Source: Phaeoceros laevis (Eukaryota; Anthocerotophyta; Anthocerotopsida; Notothyladales). Taken from it: a stretch of 21,981 nucleotides of DNA. The number at the start of each line of letters is the position of its first letter. Position 1 is the first letter of the stretch. This document shows, piece by piece, positions 1-9,565 of the stretch. The notes under the pieces were generated by a model, which was not told the DNA's origin, did not search any database, and worked only from the letters and a program-made list of their open reading frames with translations. The stretch is taken from assembly GCA_049999765.1 (NCBI GenBank), contig JBNGIQ010009488.1, positions 377,840 to 399,820 of the forward strand. Direction: 5' to 3'. The translations under genes and the position numbers were made by a program.

Positions 1-789
1 TGACTTAGTAAGTTCAAAGCTAGCGGGAAGCCCAAATCGGGCTTATAATATTATAAAATACTTGAAAAATACGTTTAGTAAAAAAACTCCCATTTAAACA
101 AACGTGGTAAAAAACGTGATATAAGTAAATTTTTTTTCGCGCAAAGTGATATAAGTAATTTACGTATTTACGAAAAAACGCCCAAGGCACTATGTTTGTG
201 CCAACTTTGTGGGGCTCTCTCTGCATTGCACTATTTTAATACGTGACATTCCTTGTTGTAGTTCAGAATCTTCAGATGATGGAGAGAGTCCAAGAGAATC
301 CCCTACCCATGCTGACTCAGATACCTTTGACTAGGATATTCGTGGTGCCCATGATACAGCCGATGCCAACGGTGCCAATGCGGAGGCACAACAACGGGCC
401 AAATGAAGGGAGGCACACCCCTGCCAAATGACGGGCTGCGCTACAATTTGACATGCAAAAGCAAAGGGTAATGCTAAGTTGTAAAATGTGAGGTTGCTTC
501 AAAACTGTCAACAATGTGAGATACTGCTAAGTTGTAAGATGTGAAGTTCTTAGGAATGCCAAGCTATGTGAAATGCTGCTAAGTGTGAGATTTCTGCTAC
601 TATGCAGGGCATGTATGCAAAGATTTCAAGATCTCTAAAGCACACACTATAGAAGTTTCATGAACAAGTTGTAGCGAAAATCACAGTCTCCGACTGTACA
701 CTTCGAACTTTAAAGCGTTGTAATCTTTAGAGTAGTGAGCTGAAAGTCTACTCCAAGTCTAAAGACACAGCTGGTAGTAGTTAGCCCCA
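1..789. other. Gene-free AT-rich flank downstream of ALDH7B
   Basis: No coding region could be supported here. The first 250 bases are AT-rich and contain the 13-mer gtgatataagtaa twice (near 117 and 149). Positions 470-590 hold a degenerate direct repeat, listed separately. The stretch just before 790 is expected to carry the 3' UTR of the minus-strand ALDH7B gene. Short open frames exist but have no recognisable domain. Confidence 0.6.
472..590. repeat. Degenerate direct repeat, about 53-base period
   Basis: A 24-base unit beginning tgctaagttgtaa occurs at 472-495 and again at 525-548 with about 22 of 24 bases the same. A shorter, more diverged copy (tgctaagtgtgaga) starts near 577. This looks like a small decayed tandem duplication. 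No terminal inverted repeats or coding capacity are visible. Confidence 0.5.
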
Positions 790-3700
790 TCAGCCACCGA
801 AGTTTATCCCTTGAGCTAGAGGAAGAGTCGTACCGTAATTTATGGTACTGCCACATAACAACAACAAGGTTTTCAACTTTCGCACTCCATTTCTCATCCT
901 GTTGGCGAGTATGTTGTTCACGGAACCAGCAATGCTTTTTCAATAAGGTCTCACCAAGTAGCGCGGTGCATGTACTGTTTCCACGAGTCGCTGCCTGCCT
1001 CGCGGCCACCTCCTGTGGCCTTTTCACCCCCAAATGCACCACCTATCTCTGCACCGTTTGTTGGGATGTTGGCGTTCACAATCCCACAGTCGCTCCCGGT
1101 TGGCCTGCAAACAAAAATTCATAGTACCGTTTGAAAACTGAAGCCGGAAAAGGGGAGAAAATCTCAAAGGTCTTACCCAATCCACTGGAAGATTGAGCTT
1201 GCATTTTTTGTAAACAGTGAGCTGCTCAAGCCTTGTGGCACTGAGTTGTTCAGCTGAATTGCTTCGTCCAAAGACTGTTCACATGCTCCGCTACAGTCAG
1301 AAAAATCCGAGGTCTCCTTCCACATCAAGACGACGGTGCAGAAAAACACAAAAGCATTATACCTCAAACTTGGAAACATACAGCACGGGTGCAAAAAGTT
1401 CCTCGCTAACAACTGGTGCAGTGTGCGCTATTTCCACTACTGTGGGTTCCACATAGTTACCATCAGATTCCACGACGTTCCCTCCAGTCAGAATGACCCC
1501 ACCCTGTGATTTAAAGCTGTTTAGCTTGTAAACGGAAGTACCAATGCCCAAAGTATCAAAGCTTTCAAATAGCCAACCATGATGCCTTGCCTGGGCCTTG
1601 ATTGTCTCAACTCCCTGCAGAAATTGCCTCAACGCTGTCTTAGAGTGCAATGGTCCAAGCAATGTGCCAGCGTCAAGCGGATCCCCCATCTTCACTTGAC
1701 CGTAAGCCTTCAGTAGTCGACCAAGTACTTCTTCGTACACTGGTTCTTGAACCAACTACAACAGACAACGTTGCTTTGCTGAAACCGTCCCGTAAAGCAG
1801 TAATCCCATGGTTTTCTCTTGTTTATCCACTAACAATCAGGTGAGTGCCAAATTTTGCAAGAAGGCCAGCATATACCCTCATGAGATTGCCAAAGGTATT
1901 GAAGAATGGCCTACCAGGCGTCGACATGTTGTGCAACGCTGACCTGCTGTACCGACTGCTGCAAACAGTACAGATTGAATTGCAAGCGACAAATCTGCAT
2001 CCGCCATGATGATGATAGCATTGTTACCACTAAGTTCGAGTAGGCACCTTCCGAATCTTGCGGCGACAGCTCTTTGTACAAGCTGTCCAACCTGGAAAGG
2101 GACCAAATCAATGCATGTACCATGCAAGTGGACACAGACCACGTTGTTGCCCCTGATCAGCAGCGTACCTTTGTGCTGCCAGTGAAAGAGACTAATGGGA
2201 TCCTCGTGTCATTAGCTATGGCTTCACCAATTTCCGGTCCTCCACAGACGCAGGTGAAGATGCCACCAGGCAGTCCGTTCTTTTCCAATACTTCAGCAAT
2301 CAGTCTCGTAGTTGCTATTGAAACAAGAGACGTCGTTGGTGCCCCCTTCCTGTTAAACATCTTAAAAGGGAATATGGTCATTTCCTGAAGCAAAGGTAAT
2401 GCAACCATTTTCCTCTACACCTAGCAGGTGCAATTCACCCGCAGTTGATGAGGTTCTCCACAACCCCAAGCTGGTATAGCGAGAATAAGAATTCAGTATC
2501 CCAGAAGGGACTTCAGAGCTCACCAGATTACACAGTTCCCACAGACCAGAGCAATGCAAGCATTCCATCCTGTTCAGTCAGAGCAAAGGACATTATCAGC
2601 AGTCTGCATGTAAGATATACACCACCAGCAACACAGGTCGCATATTAGCCACTAAAACCTAGTTCCAGCTGTGCAAAAGGGATCAACCGGTTGCAGTCTG
2701 GGAGTTAAAGAACGGTCACAAGGGTTAAGTCCAATGATGCAAAATGAGTACACTGCAAGTACCAAGAACAGCACATGGAAAGTTGAACGCTGTGATGACT
2801 CCAACAATTCCTAGAGGATTCCAAACCTGGGAAGTATACAGAGAACTTGTGAAATTTTATCTCTGCTAGCTTGCTAATAGCAAAACGAATGAAACTCTCA
2901 GTAACCAGTTCCTGACACACACCTCCATCATGATATGGTCTGGTCCTGCTCATCACGCAAGGGCAAAGTAAATACTGCTTACTGCATTGAAAGTTCTGGA
3001 AAGAAGGAACTGCCAGTGCGAATCCATAATTGAGAAACTGAGCGGGATGGTAGCATACTTTCAGATGGCAAAATGGAGCCATTGAGCTGCCGGCTGAGGC
3101 CAACAGCGTAGTCACACATGTCAATGACTTCCTGCAAAAGGAAACAAGCACTCGGTTCAAGCGAAGTGCCCAGACGGCGAGGCAGGAAACGCATGTTACA
3201 TTGCCACAGACCTGAACTTCTCCTATTCCTTCTGCAAGAATTTTGCCCATTTCCAACGAGACAAGCCTTCCTAGTGCAGTCAACTTCGACCGGAGAGCCT
3301 CTCCGATCTGTCTCACTATCTCGCCCCTTCTTGGTGCCGGGGTCTAACAACATTGCGAGAGCCGTTAGTATCTAAGCTCCAGGTAAACCGAAGGAGCTTT
3401 TGAAAGCTCTTCGTCAGCTTACCAGCATCCATGCCTTTCGTGCTGCAACAGCAGCCATCATGCCATCTCCATAGTCCCCACGAGATCCCTCTCTCACGGT
3501 TGCTATAGGCTGCAACAACACGTTTTGGGACCTCAACCTTGGCAGATAAGCTCCGACTATCGAGTTAGGAACTTCCAAAGTTCTTTGAAGCTAGCTGCGC
3601 ATCCAAACACCTCCTAACAACAAATCACCGCAGGGAAAGGTTGTGCTGCCCCACTACATGTACGTCATGAATGCTTTGCAATAATTCGTATTTTGACAAT

Positions 3701-4009
3701 TTCTTTGCAACTGCATAGTGCGACACTCCGAGAAACAAACAAGGTGTCCCCAGGGACTTCAGACATGAAAGAAACCCAAAACCACCTTACAGAATCCAAC
3801 AGACCGCACACAATTGCTGGTAGTCCGTCCAGAACTTCTGGAAGCTGAGAATCAGGCTGTCTACAGACCTCATTGGTGGCAGGATTGACAGAAGTGACGG
3901 TCCCACCGCTGCCTCGCCATTCCCCACCAACGTAACAGCCCAAATTTTCTCGCTGCAGCCCCAGTTCCTCCAGAAACGCATACTTCTTGTTCTGGAAATC
4001 CACTCCCAT
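790..4009 (-). CDS. ALDH7B: Aldehyde dehydrogenase family 7 (antiquitin, ALDH7B)
   Basis: NAD-dependent aldehyde dehydrogenase. The family oxidises alpha-aminoadipic semialdehyde in lysine breakdown and detoxifies stress aldehydes; plant members are usually cytosolic. I assembled 14 exons: 4009-3869, 3509-3423, 3343-3212, 3131-3059, 2945-2923, 2826-2763, 2569-2524, 2349-2169, 2091-1915, 1755-1591, 1503-1363, 1274-1177, 1104-955, 847-790. They join in phase to 1536 bases, or 511 aa; Arabidopsis ALDH7B4 is about 508. Visible motifs: [24 protein letters not shown] (NAD fold), LLELSGNNA with general-base Glu268, and GTAGQRCTT with catalytic Cys302. The C-terminal tail ends [11 protein letters not shown]. 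The start is the first ATG after an in-frame stop and matches the family N-terminus. Oddities: exon 5 is only 23 bases, and intron 10 (1590-1504) is GC..AG. The gene appears intact; symbol is by family. Confidence 0.96.
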
Positions 4010-4300
4010 CTGTCGAAATTCCGTCTGCCACGCTCCAAGTTGCACCAAGACGAGGCCAAAAAGCTACTGGAACTCCAGAGAACTCCGCGAGTGTCGCAAT
4101 TCAGCAGACGCCTTCCGGCATGAATCCTTCCGTAGTGACGCTGATGTCGCGGTGTTGCACCTCTTTTGCGTGGTCTCGTGACTAGTCTAGCTGGCGTTTT
4201 GTTGAAGTTTCACCTCTATCCTGGTTATTACGGTATAGAGCGGAGCCAAACCACAATTGTAGCAAAGTTCGCGCCGTTTCAGGAAGTGGACTCCGAAGCC
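4010..4300. promoter_or_regulatory. Shared intergenic promoter region of ALDH7B and thioredoxin
   Basis: The ALDH7B start codon (4009, minus) and the thioredoxin start codon (4301, plus) lie 291 bases apart in head-to-head orientation. Both 5' UTRs and both core promoters must fit here, or lie inside the neighbouring gene, so a bidirectional promoter is inferred. I did not identify a convincing TATA box or a named transcription-factor site. Confidence 0.5.
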
Positions 4301-5515
4301 ATGACCATGTCAGCGAGAGCAGTGCGCGCTCTGAGCCGGCGAGCCCTGCCGTGGCGAACATGTCTGTCCAGCCGGTCTGAAAGCCTTTTGCAGAGTTCAA
4401 GCACGGCCGGCTCCGCAGCTGTTAGCAGATCTGTATCCTTGGCAGCTGCCGAAACACAAGGGTCGCACAATGGATTGGCGCAGACATTCCGCGGCTTTGC
4501 TGTCAAAGCTGGTGTGAATTTGATTTTTTGTTTGTGCAAGAAAATGGTGCATGCTTTGGTTGTTGAAGTCTTGTTAGAAGGGCATGCTGGACTGAGAAGG
4601 TGTGCTGCGGCTGATATTGGCATTGCTTTGCCATGAGGGAAGAGAAGATGAAGTTCAGCCACGGAAGGTCATAATGGTGACAGATGATGATCATTTCAAC
4701 AACGCTCTCAAAGACGCCCAGAGTAAGTCCTTTCCTGTAAAGTCTCTAGTGTATTGTCGTACACTACACTGTCGCGAGGGGAGCAATGATTGTGTGTAAA
4801 TGTGTTATTCTCCCCTCGGATTTTGAATGCTTCAACCTTTCTCATGACAGCTAAAGGAGGACTGGCTACAGTGTATTACACGGCAAAGTGGTGTGGCCCT
4901 TGTAAGTTTCCGGATTTTGTTGGCATGATCCGTTGTCTCGTCTTTCTCTCAAACTCCCTTGAGCTGGACGGGTACCTTTGCTTGTTTGTGTTTCAGGCAG
5001 AGCTATAGCTCCGTTTGTTGAGGATCTCAGCAAGGACCACGAGAGTGCCACATTTCTGAAGGTGGACATTGATGAAGTACGTACTCTAAAATTGAGATAC
5101 CCTTCTAGTCTACAACTTGAGTGTTTAGGCTGCATATGTGTACCATTTGAAGCCGGAGCCTCGGTCAGACTCAAGTCGGAAGTGTGGTCCTTCGCCTCCT
5201 AAAGCAGCCGAAACATAAAAGACATGAGTTTCCTGGTGTCTTCCCTTACCTTAAACCTTGTATTGTTCATTTTTGCAGCCTCGCCTTGAGAAGACTGTAA
5301 ACAAAGGTGGCATATCCGCAGTGGTACAATCACAGAATCCTTTATCTGGTTTGGCATGTACGATCACCCATTTTCGTGGCCTGAAACTCCTTTTGCATGT
5401 GTTACATGTCTAGCCTACTTTCCACTTCTATAGAGGTGGTAAGTTAATTGGTCAGCTGACTGGAGCATCAACTCAGCAACTGAAGAAAATGGTGGAAGAT
5501 TACTCGAAGGGTTGA
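4301..5515 (+). CDS. Thioredoxin with mitochondrial-type presequence (Trx o-like)
   Basis: Small disulfide reductase. Six exons: 4301-4511, 4645-4722, 4851-4901, 4997-5076, 5279-5323, 5414-5515, joining to 567 bases, or 188 aa. Residues 1 to about 65 are rich in Arg, Ser and Ala with no acidic residue before position 27, typical of a mitochondrial presequence. The thioredoxin fold runs from about 78 to 186. It carries the redox site WCGPC (Cys111, Cys114), split by the intron between exons 3 and 4, then KVDIDE and the cis-proline region AVPTFHFYRGG (Pro156). This arrangement resembles plant mitochondrial thioredoxin o; an h-type with an extended N-terminus is the alternative. The second-exon acceptor was chosen because only that AG keeps the frame. 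It is transcribed divergently from ALDH7B. Confidence 0.9.
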
Positions 5516-6504
5516 AAAAATACACATGTGCGGCTCTTTGTGTCTGAATTTTGTACATTTCCGACTGAGAAACTGGGAACCACTTCATGTGCGGTAAGAG
5601 CTGCAGTACCGATTCTGCCCTGTTAATTTACAGTAGGTATGATAGGAGGGATGAAGTTGCACCTAGCCGGACTCCACCTGTTGGAGTTTTTGGAGTTTTT
5701 GGTATGATTCAGGTTGGAACTTGATGAATCTCAGGGTTGGGTTCCGTGAACCGGAAATCCTGGGATACGTACCGACCTACCGGACCCCAGCGTAGTCAGT
5801 AATGGGATAGAATCTTTTTCGGACAGTCCCTTAAGGAAATTAGCAGCTAAGCTGCCATGCAGCAAGCGCCCCTTCCGGGGCTATAACAAGTTTAGCTTCA
5901 AGTACGGAATCTAAAGCGCAAGTACGCCTATTCACAAAGATAAACGCTATCGGATGTCTCTAAAAACCCTATCGGATGTCTCTAAAAACCGTATCGGATG
6001 ACACTAACAGGAGGCCTGTTAAGGTAATTTTTCTTGCAAGCTGGCGTTGCTCTTTTACGGGTAACGGGATGCTTTTTAACAGGCGCCAAGCACCAGGCAG
6101 TCGAGGCCCGGGCCCGACAGGCGCTAACTATCAGAATGACGGGAAGCCGCCGCAACTGATCTAGGTAAGGCGGAACCTGGTACAAGGGGCCTAAACAGCC
6201 TCGGTCGCGGACAAGGTTGGTGCAAAAGGGCCAAGCCCACAATGCGACACACTTGCGTTCACAAGACTTGCACCCGCGGTTTTAATCCTGGTCCTTCCTT
6301 AGTCAGATCGGAAGCCCAACGTGCCGTCCTATCTTTTAAAGTCTTGGAAAGTAAGATTCTACGGGCGCACATGGGAGCTGCGGGCTGCGGCTTGGGCTTC
6401 CTCTCTCACTGGCTGGTTTATGTCCTGACTCTTGAGAGAGGTAGGTATGGAACGAAGGACGCATTACAACGAGGAAGTGGACAAGGATCAGGGTGAGCTA
6501 CCAG
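5516..6504. other. Intergenic region, no gene seen
   Basis: About 1 kb between the thioredoxin stop and the BAHD start. It should contain the thioredoxin 3' UTR and the BAHD promoter. A 9-base unit ttggagttt is repeated at 5681-5702, and a 22-base tandem repeat lies at 5947-6000. The open frames of 62-86 codons have no recognisable domain and no coding-like continuity with either gene. Confidence 0.6.
5947..6000. repeat. 22-base tandem repeat, about 2.5 copies
   Basis: Two perfect copies of a 22-base unit (beginning ctatcggatgtctc and ending taaaaacc) lie at 5947-5968 and 5969-5990. A partial third copy continues to about 6000 and then diverges. It is non-coding minisatellite-like sequence about 500 bases upstream of the BAHD start. 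Confidence 0.8.
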
Positions 6505-8098
6505 ATGGCGAACTTCAGGCGCGTTAGCAGCTCTGTGGTTGTGCCCGCCAAACCAGCCCCTTACAAGTTTTTCCACCTTACTGCACTTGATTTGAACACA
6601 TGGGGAATCCCCCTTCAACGGAGACATCTTTTCTATCCTGCTCAAGAATTGGCGTCTTCAGGATTCGGTGGTGTCCACCTTGTGGTTGAGAGGCTAACAT
6701 CCAGCCTGGCCAAGGCCCTGGTGCACTACTTTCCGTATGCAGGAAGGTTTGCTCTTTGCTCCGACTTGGCATTTAGCGCTGGGCAGAGGCCAACAGTGGA
6801 GTGTAATGACAGGGGCGTGGAGGTGGTGGTCGTGGAGGTGGATGCTTCTCTGGCGGAGTTAGGGCCTTACTTCGATTCCGAGGACGAGGTTTTTCGAACC
6901 AAGTTGTTGGATGGAGTGGCGCCAGGGAAATGGGCAGGGACACCCGTGGAGGATATTCCTCTCCTCTATGTGCAGGTACTGCCTCACAAAGCCGTGTAGA
7001 CGTGAATATATTAGAGCTTGAGGTGCCCAAGGTCTTTCCCTCTGGTTACAGCGTTCTCCGTGGTTTCAGGTGACCAGATTTGCGTGCGGCGGTATATGTC
7101 TGGGTGTCGCATACAATCATGCTGTCTCAGATGGCACTGCGTTTTGGGACTTCATGAAGTCCTGGGCGGAAATAGCTCAGGGACGGACACCTTCTGTTCT
7201 TCCACACCATGACAGATCCTTATTCGACATAGCTTCCCTCGGGCTCCATCCGGAAAGCCTCAGCTTAAATCAGAACGCTGTCTGGGACGTTTACAAGCGT
7301 AAGAACTCTCAAGCTGCGCAAATTCCTGAAAAGCAGGCACCAGCTCACAAGCCGAGCGTGCACAGAGTCTTCCACTTCAAGGCTGACTGGGTAACAAGGT
7401 TGAAACACGAAACCAACAAGGACGCCTTTGGGTCTAATCAGCCCTACACCGCTTTTGAGGTAGTCTTTCTTCAACTCTGGTCTTCCCTCAACGTTGTCTC
7501 CTTCAAAGCATTCTCATTGTGCTAGGTTATGATTCGGGATTCTCACTCCTCAACGTCTGACCAGACTCTGTCTGCATTCCTATGGAAGGAGATGATTACA
7601 GTCCGAGAACTTCCCAGCTGGGAGACTGCCGAGTTCAAAATACACGTGAATGTCCGCTCCCCTCGCCTGCCATCGGTGCCTTCAAACTACTTCGGTAACG
7701 CGGCGGTGGTCACCAAAACCTCCGCCACAGTGGGCCAGCTGCTTTCCAGCCCTGTGTCTTTTGGTGCAGGTCGCATTCATCAAGCCATCGCCTCTTGCAC
7801 TCAGGACTACATCAACTGCGTCATCCACGAGTCTGAGCACCACGCGAATGAGTTTAGTAACGCACAGGCTCCAAACCAAGTTTCCATTGGAAGCTCCCCG
7901 AGATTTCCCTGCTACGACTGCAACTTTGGCTGGGGAAAGCCAGCGGGCGTAAATTTCCAGATGGGAGTGTGGCTCGGAGGCATCTTGTTGTTTCCTGGCC
8001 CGTCTGGACCCGGCAGTATTCTGGCAGGCTTGAGGCTATACGCAGAAGAAATGGAAGCACTCGAGCAGCGATTGTCTAGGGCTTTGGTAGATACATAG
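6505..8098 (+). CDS. BAHD (HXXXD-type) acyltransferase
   Basis: Transfers an acyl group from acyl-CoA to an alcohol or amine in plant specialised metabolism; members are soluble and cytosolic. Three exons: 6505-6975, 7070-7459, 7526-8098, giving 1434 bases, or 477 aa, which is normal family length. The N-terminal half shows the LVVERLTSSLAKALVHYFPYAGR region (partly quoted: HYFPYAGR) and the catalytic His174 and Asp178 in NHAVSDG. The C-terminal half shows NYFGNAA and the structural DFGWG motif in the variant form NFGWG (Asn420). The ATG at 6505 follows a tight in-frame leader; a GTG four codons earlier is not a plausible plant start. The acceptor of exon 3 (7526) is the least certain junction. 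Substrates cannot be told from sequence; hydroxycinnamoyl transferases and alcohol acyltransferases are both possible. Confidence 0.92.
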
Positions 8099-8282
8099 AA
8101 AGAACATGTTATGATTGGAATTGGGACAGGAGGCCATACAATAGCTGGAAAGCCGTTCGAATTTGTTTTGACAGACTTTCGAATCGATTAGACTTCCAGA
8201 GAGTTCCGGAGCATGAACAAGCGAATTAGGTCTATTTAGGTCGTCGAAGATTCGCACTGATGACGGTCAGCAGTTCAAAAAT

Positions 8283-8645
8283 ATGCAGTTGGTGATGGCT
8301 ACCGGAACGGGACTTGCCAAACCTGCGGAGAAGCGGAAGCGTGGGCTCTTCACCAGGGAGCTCCGGTCGATGATGTATGGCTACGGAGATGATTCCGATC
8401 CTCTTCCGGAGACTATGCTTCTGGTGGAGGATATAGTTGTGGATTATATCACGGATCTGATGCACAAGGCGCAGGACTTGGCTGGTTCAAGAGGGAGGCC
8501 GTCCACAGAGGACATCATGTTTCTGGTCCGCAAGGATCCGCGCAAGTATGCAAGAGTGAAGGAGTTGCTGTCCATGAACGAGGAGTTGAAGCGTGCGAGA
8601 AAGGCCTTCGAGGTCGATGAGGAGAAGTTGGCAAACGAGGAATGA
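8283..8645 (+). CDS. TAF13: TFIID subunit TAF13
   Basis: Histone-fold subunit of the general transcription factor TFIID, which pairs with TAF11 in the nucleus. A single exon encodes 120 aa; plant TAF13 proteins are about 120-130 aa. Visible features: a basic start KRKRGLFTREL, then MMYGYGDDSDPLPET, the histone-fold helix LVEDIVVDYITDLMHKAQ (about 45-62), STEDIMFLVRKDP, and the C-terminal ELLSMNEELKRARKAFEVDE, all strongly TAF13-like. Translation could start at Met1 (8283) or Met5 (8295). It lies only 184 bases after the BAHD stop, so its promoter is short or overlaps the BAHD 3' UTR. The coding region has no intron; a 5' UTR intron cannot be excluded. Confidence 0.95.
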   Translation: MQLVMATGTGLAKPAEKRKRGLFTRELRSMMYGYGDDSDPLPETMLLVEDIVVDYITDLMHKAQDLAGSRGRPSTEDIMFLVRKDPRKYARVKELLSMNEELKRARKAFEVDEEKLANEE

Positions 8646-8710
8646 CCACGGAATGCTCCGAGGCAATTTTGTTGCATAGGATTAGAGTATTCTATTGATG
8701 AGTTGGGAAT

Positions 8711-8820
8711 GCCCTCATAAGGGATGGTGGTGTCTTCATCAAAGGTGGTAATACTTGTGTCCTCATCAAGGATGGTTACTATGCCTTCACAAGTGGTGGT
8801 GCCGCCCTCACTGGGGGTTT
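8711..8820. repeat. Degenerate tandem repeat, unit about 22-27 bases
   Basis: Successive units begin ccctcataaggg, cttcatcaaagg, cctcatcaagga and ccttcacaagtg (starts near 8712, 8733, 8761, 8785). Each is followed by a GGTGGT-like core. Copies differ in length and sequence, so this is an old minisatellite just 3' of TAF13. Read on the minus strand it would give a short acidic repeat (DEDT), which I treat as chance. Confidence 0.5.
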
Positions 8821-8850
8821 TGTACTGAGCAAAAGTAGCCATGACACACA

Positions 8851-8913
8851 TGGAGTGCTACATTAACTATAAGTCTGCAGGGATACTGGAGTGCTACATT
8901 AACTATAAGTCTG
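8851..8913. repeat. Perfect 27-base direct repeat
   Basis: The same 27 bases, beginning tggagtgctacatt and ending taagtctg, occur at 8851-8877 and 8887-8913, a 36-base period with a short spacer of diverged sequence. It is a recent local duplication in non-coding DNA. Confidence 0.9.
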
Positions 8914-9012
8914 TGCAGATTCGAGTACCTGCAAATAATCAAATCATTTAGACACATGAAAAAGAAACAACAACTACTTTTGCAAGAAGTCTAGCAGTGA
9001 CTTACCTGCCCA

Positions 9013-9048
9013 TTTGGAATTTGAAGTTAAAATGCTTCAAATTCCAAA
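9013..9048. repeat. Perfect inverted repeat (14-base arms, 8-base loop)
   Basis: The arm tttggaatttgaag at 9013-9026 is exactly reverse-complementary to cttcaaattccaaa at 9035-9048, separated by ttaaaatg. Transcribed from either strand it would form a 14-bp hairpin. It could be a fragment of a small transposon end or a folded RNA element. No longer duplex was seen around it, so it is short for a typical plant miRNA precursor. Confidence 0.85.
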
Positions 9049-9565
9049 CTCTTGGGAAAATTTGAGACCCTCTAGATAACTTATAATCTAGGGACTTGTA
9101 TGTTAGTGTAACTTTGGACCATTTTAGAGCTCTCTAAACATTGTCCTTGTTGCGAGCAATGTTGAAGAAAGAGAAGAGACTTCACTACGTGCTTGATGGG
9201 TCCAAAAGGTCCTTGAAGGTAGAGCTCCCAATTTAGTGATATTGTTATGAGCAAAGATGTGTGAACGCTGTGAACTTTGAAGTTCACGCTGTCTATAAAC
9301 TTCGGAACTTCCCAACTTTGTCTATTGCGTAAGTTAGTCAGCACTAGACTACTAATAGTTCTAGTTATTCGAACTTATTTCCCACCAGCGATTTTCGCTC
9401 TAGTTGATCGAACCTCGACGGGATAAAAACACTAAGCAGCACAAAAGGAGTTGACTAGAGCTATGGCATAGCATTCCATAGGAGCTTTCCACAAGCCCGC
9501 TCCACTGTCTCGTCGTCCCAGCGAACTGTGGGCAGCTTCGGTAGCACATTGAAGTACTAGTAGAG

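Larger units (their letters stand above)
8646..9565. other. Intergenic region with several repeats, no gene seen
   Basis: About 920 bases between TAF13 and the CDIN1-like gene. It contains a degenerate tandem repeat (8711-8820), a perfect 27-base direct repeat and a perfect inverted repeat, each listed separately. A 135-codon antisense frame at 8444-8851 runs through TAF13 and the repeats and is judged a shadow. The last part should hold the promoter of the next gene; no clear core element was recognised. Confidence 0.6.

Noticed and set aside
3665-3868. Continuation of the first ALDH7B exon past the GAG|GTCTGT donor
   Set aside because: The read-through sequence does not match the family, whereas a segment at 3509-3423 supplies exactly the missing residues in phase (PIATVREGS to KAWML). 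No frameshift or pseudogene is needed.
8444-8851. 135-codon minus-strand frame over TAF13 and its 3' repeats
   Set aside because: Most of it is antisense to TAF13 and the remainder is a degenerate DNA repeat; no independent coding signal.
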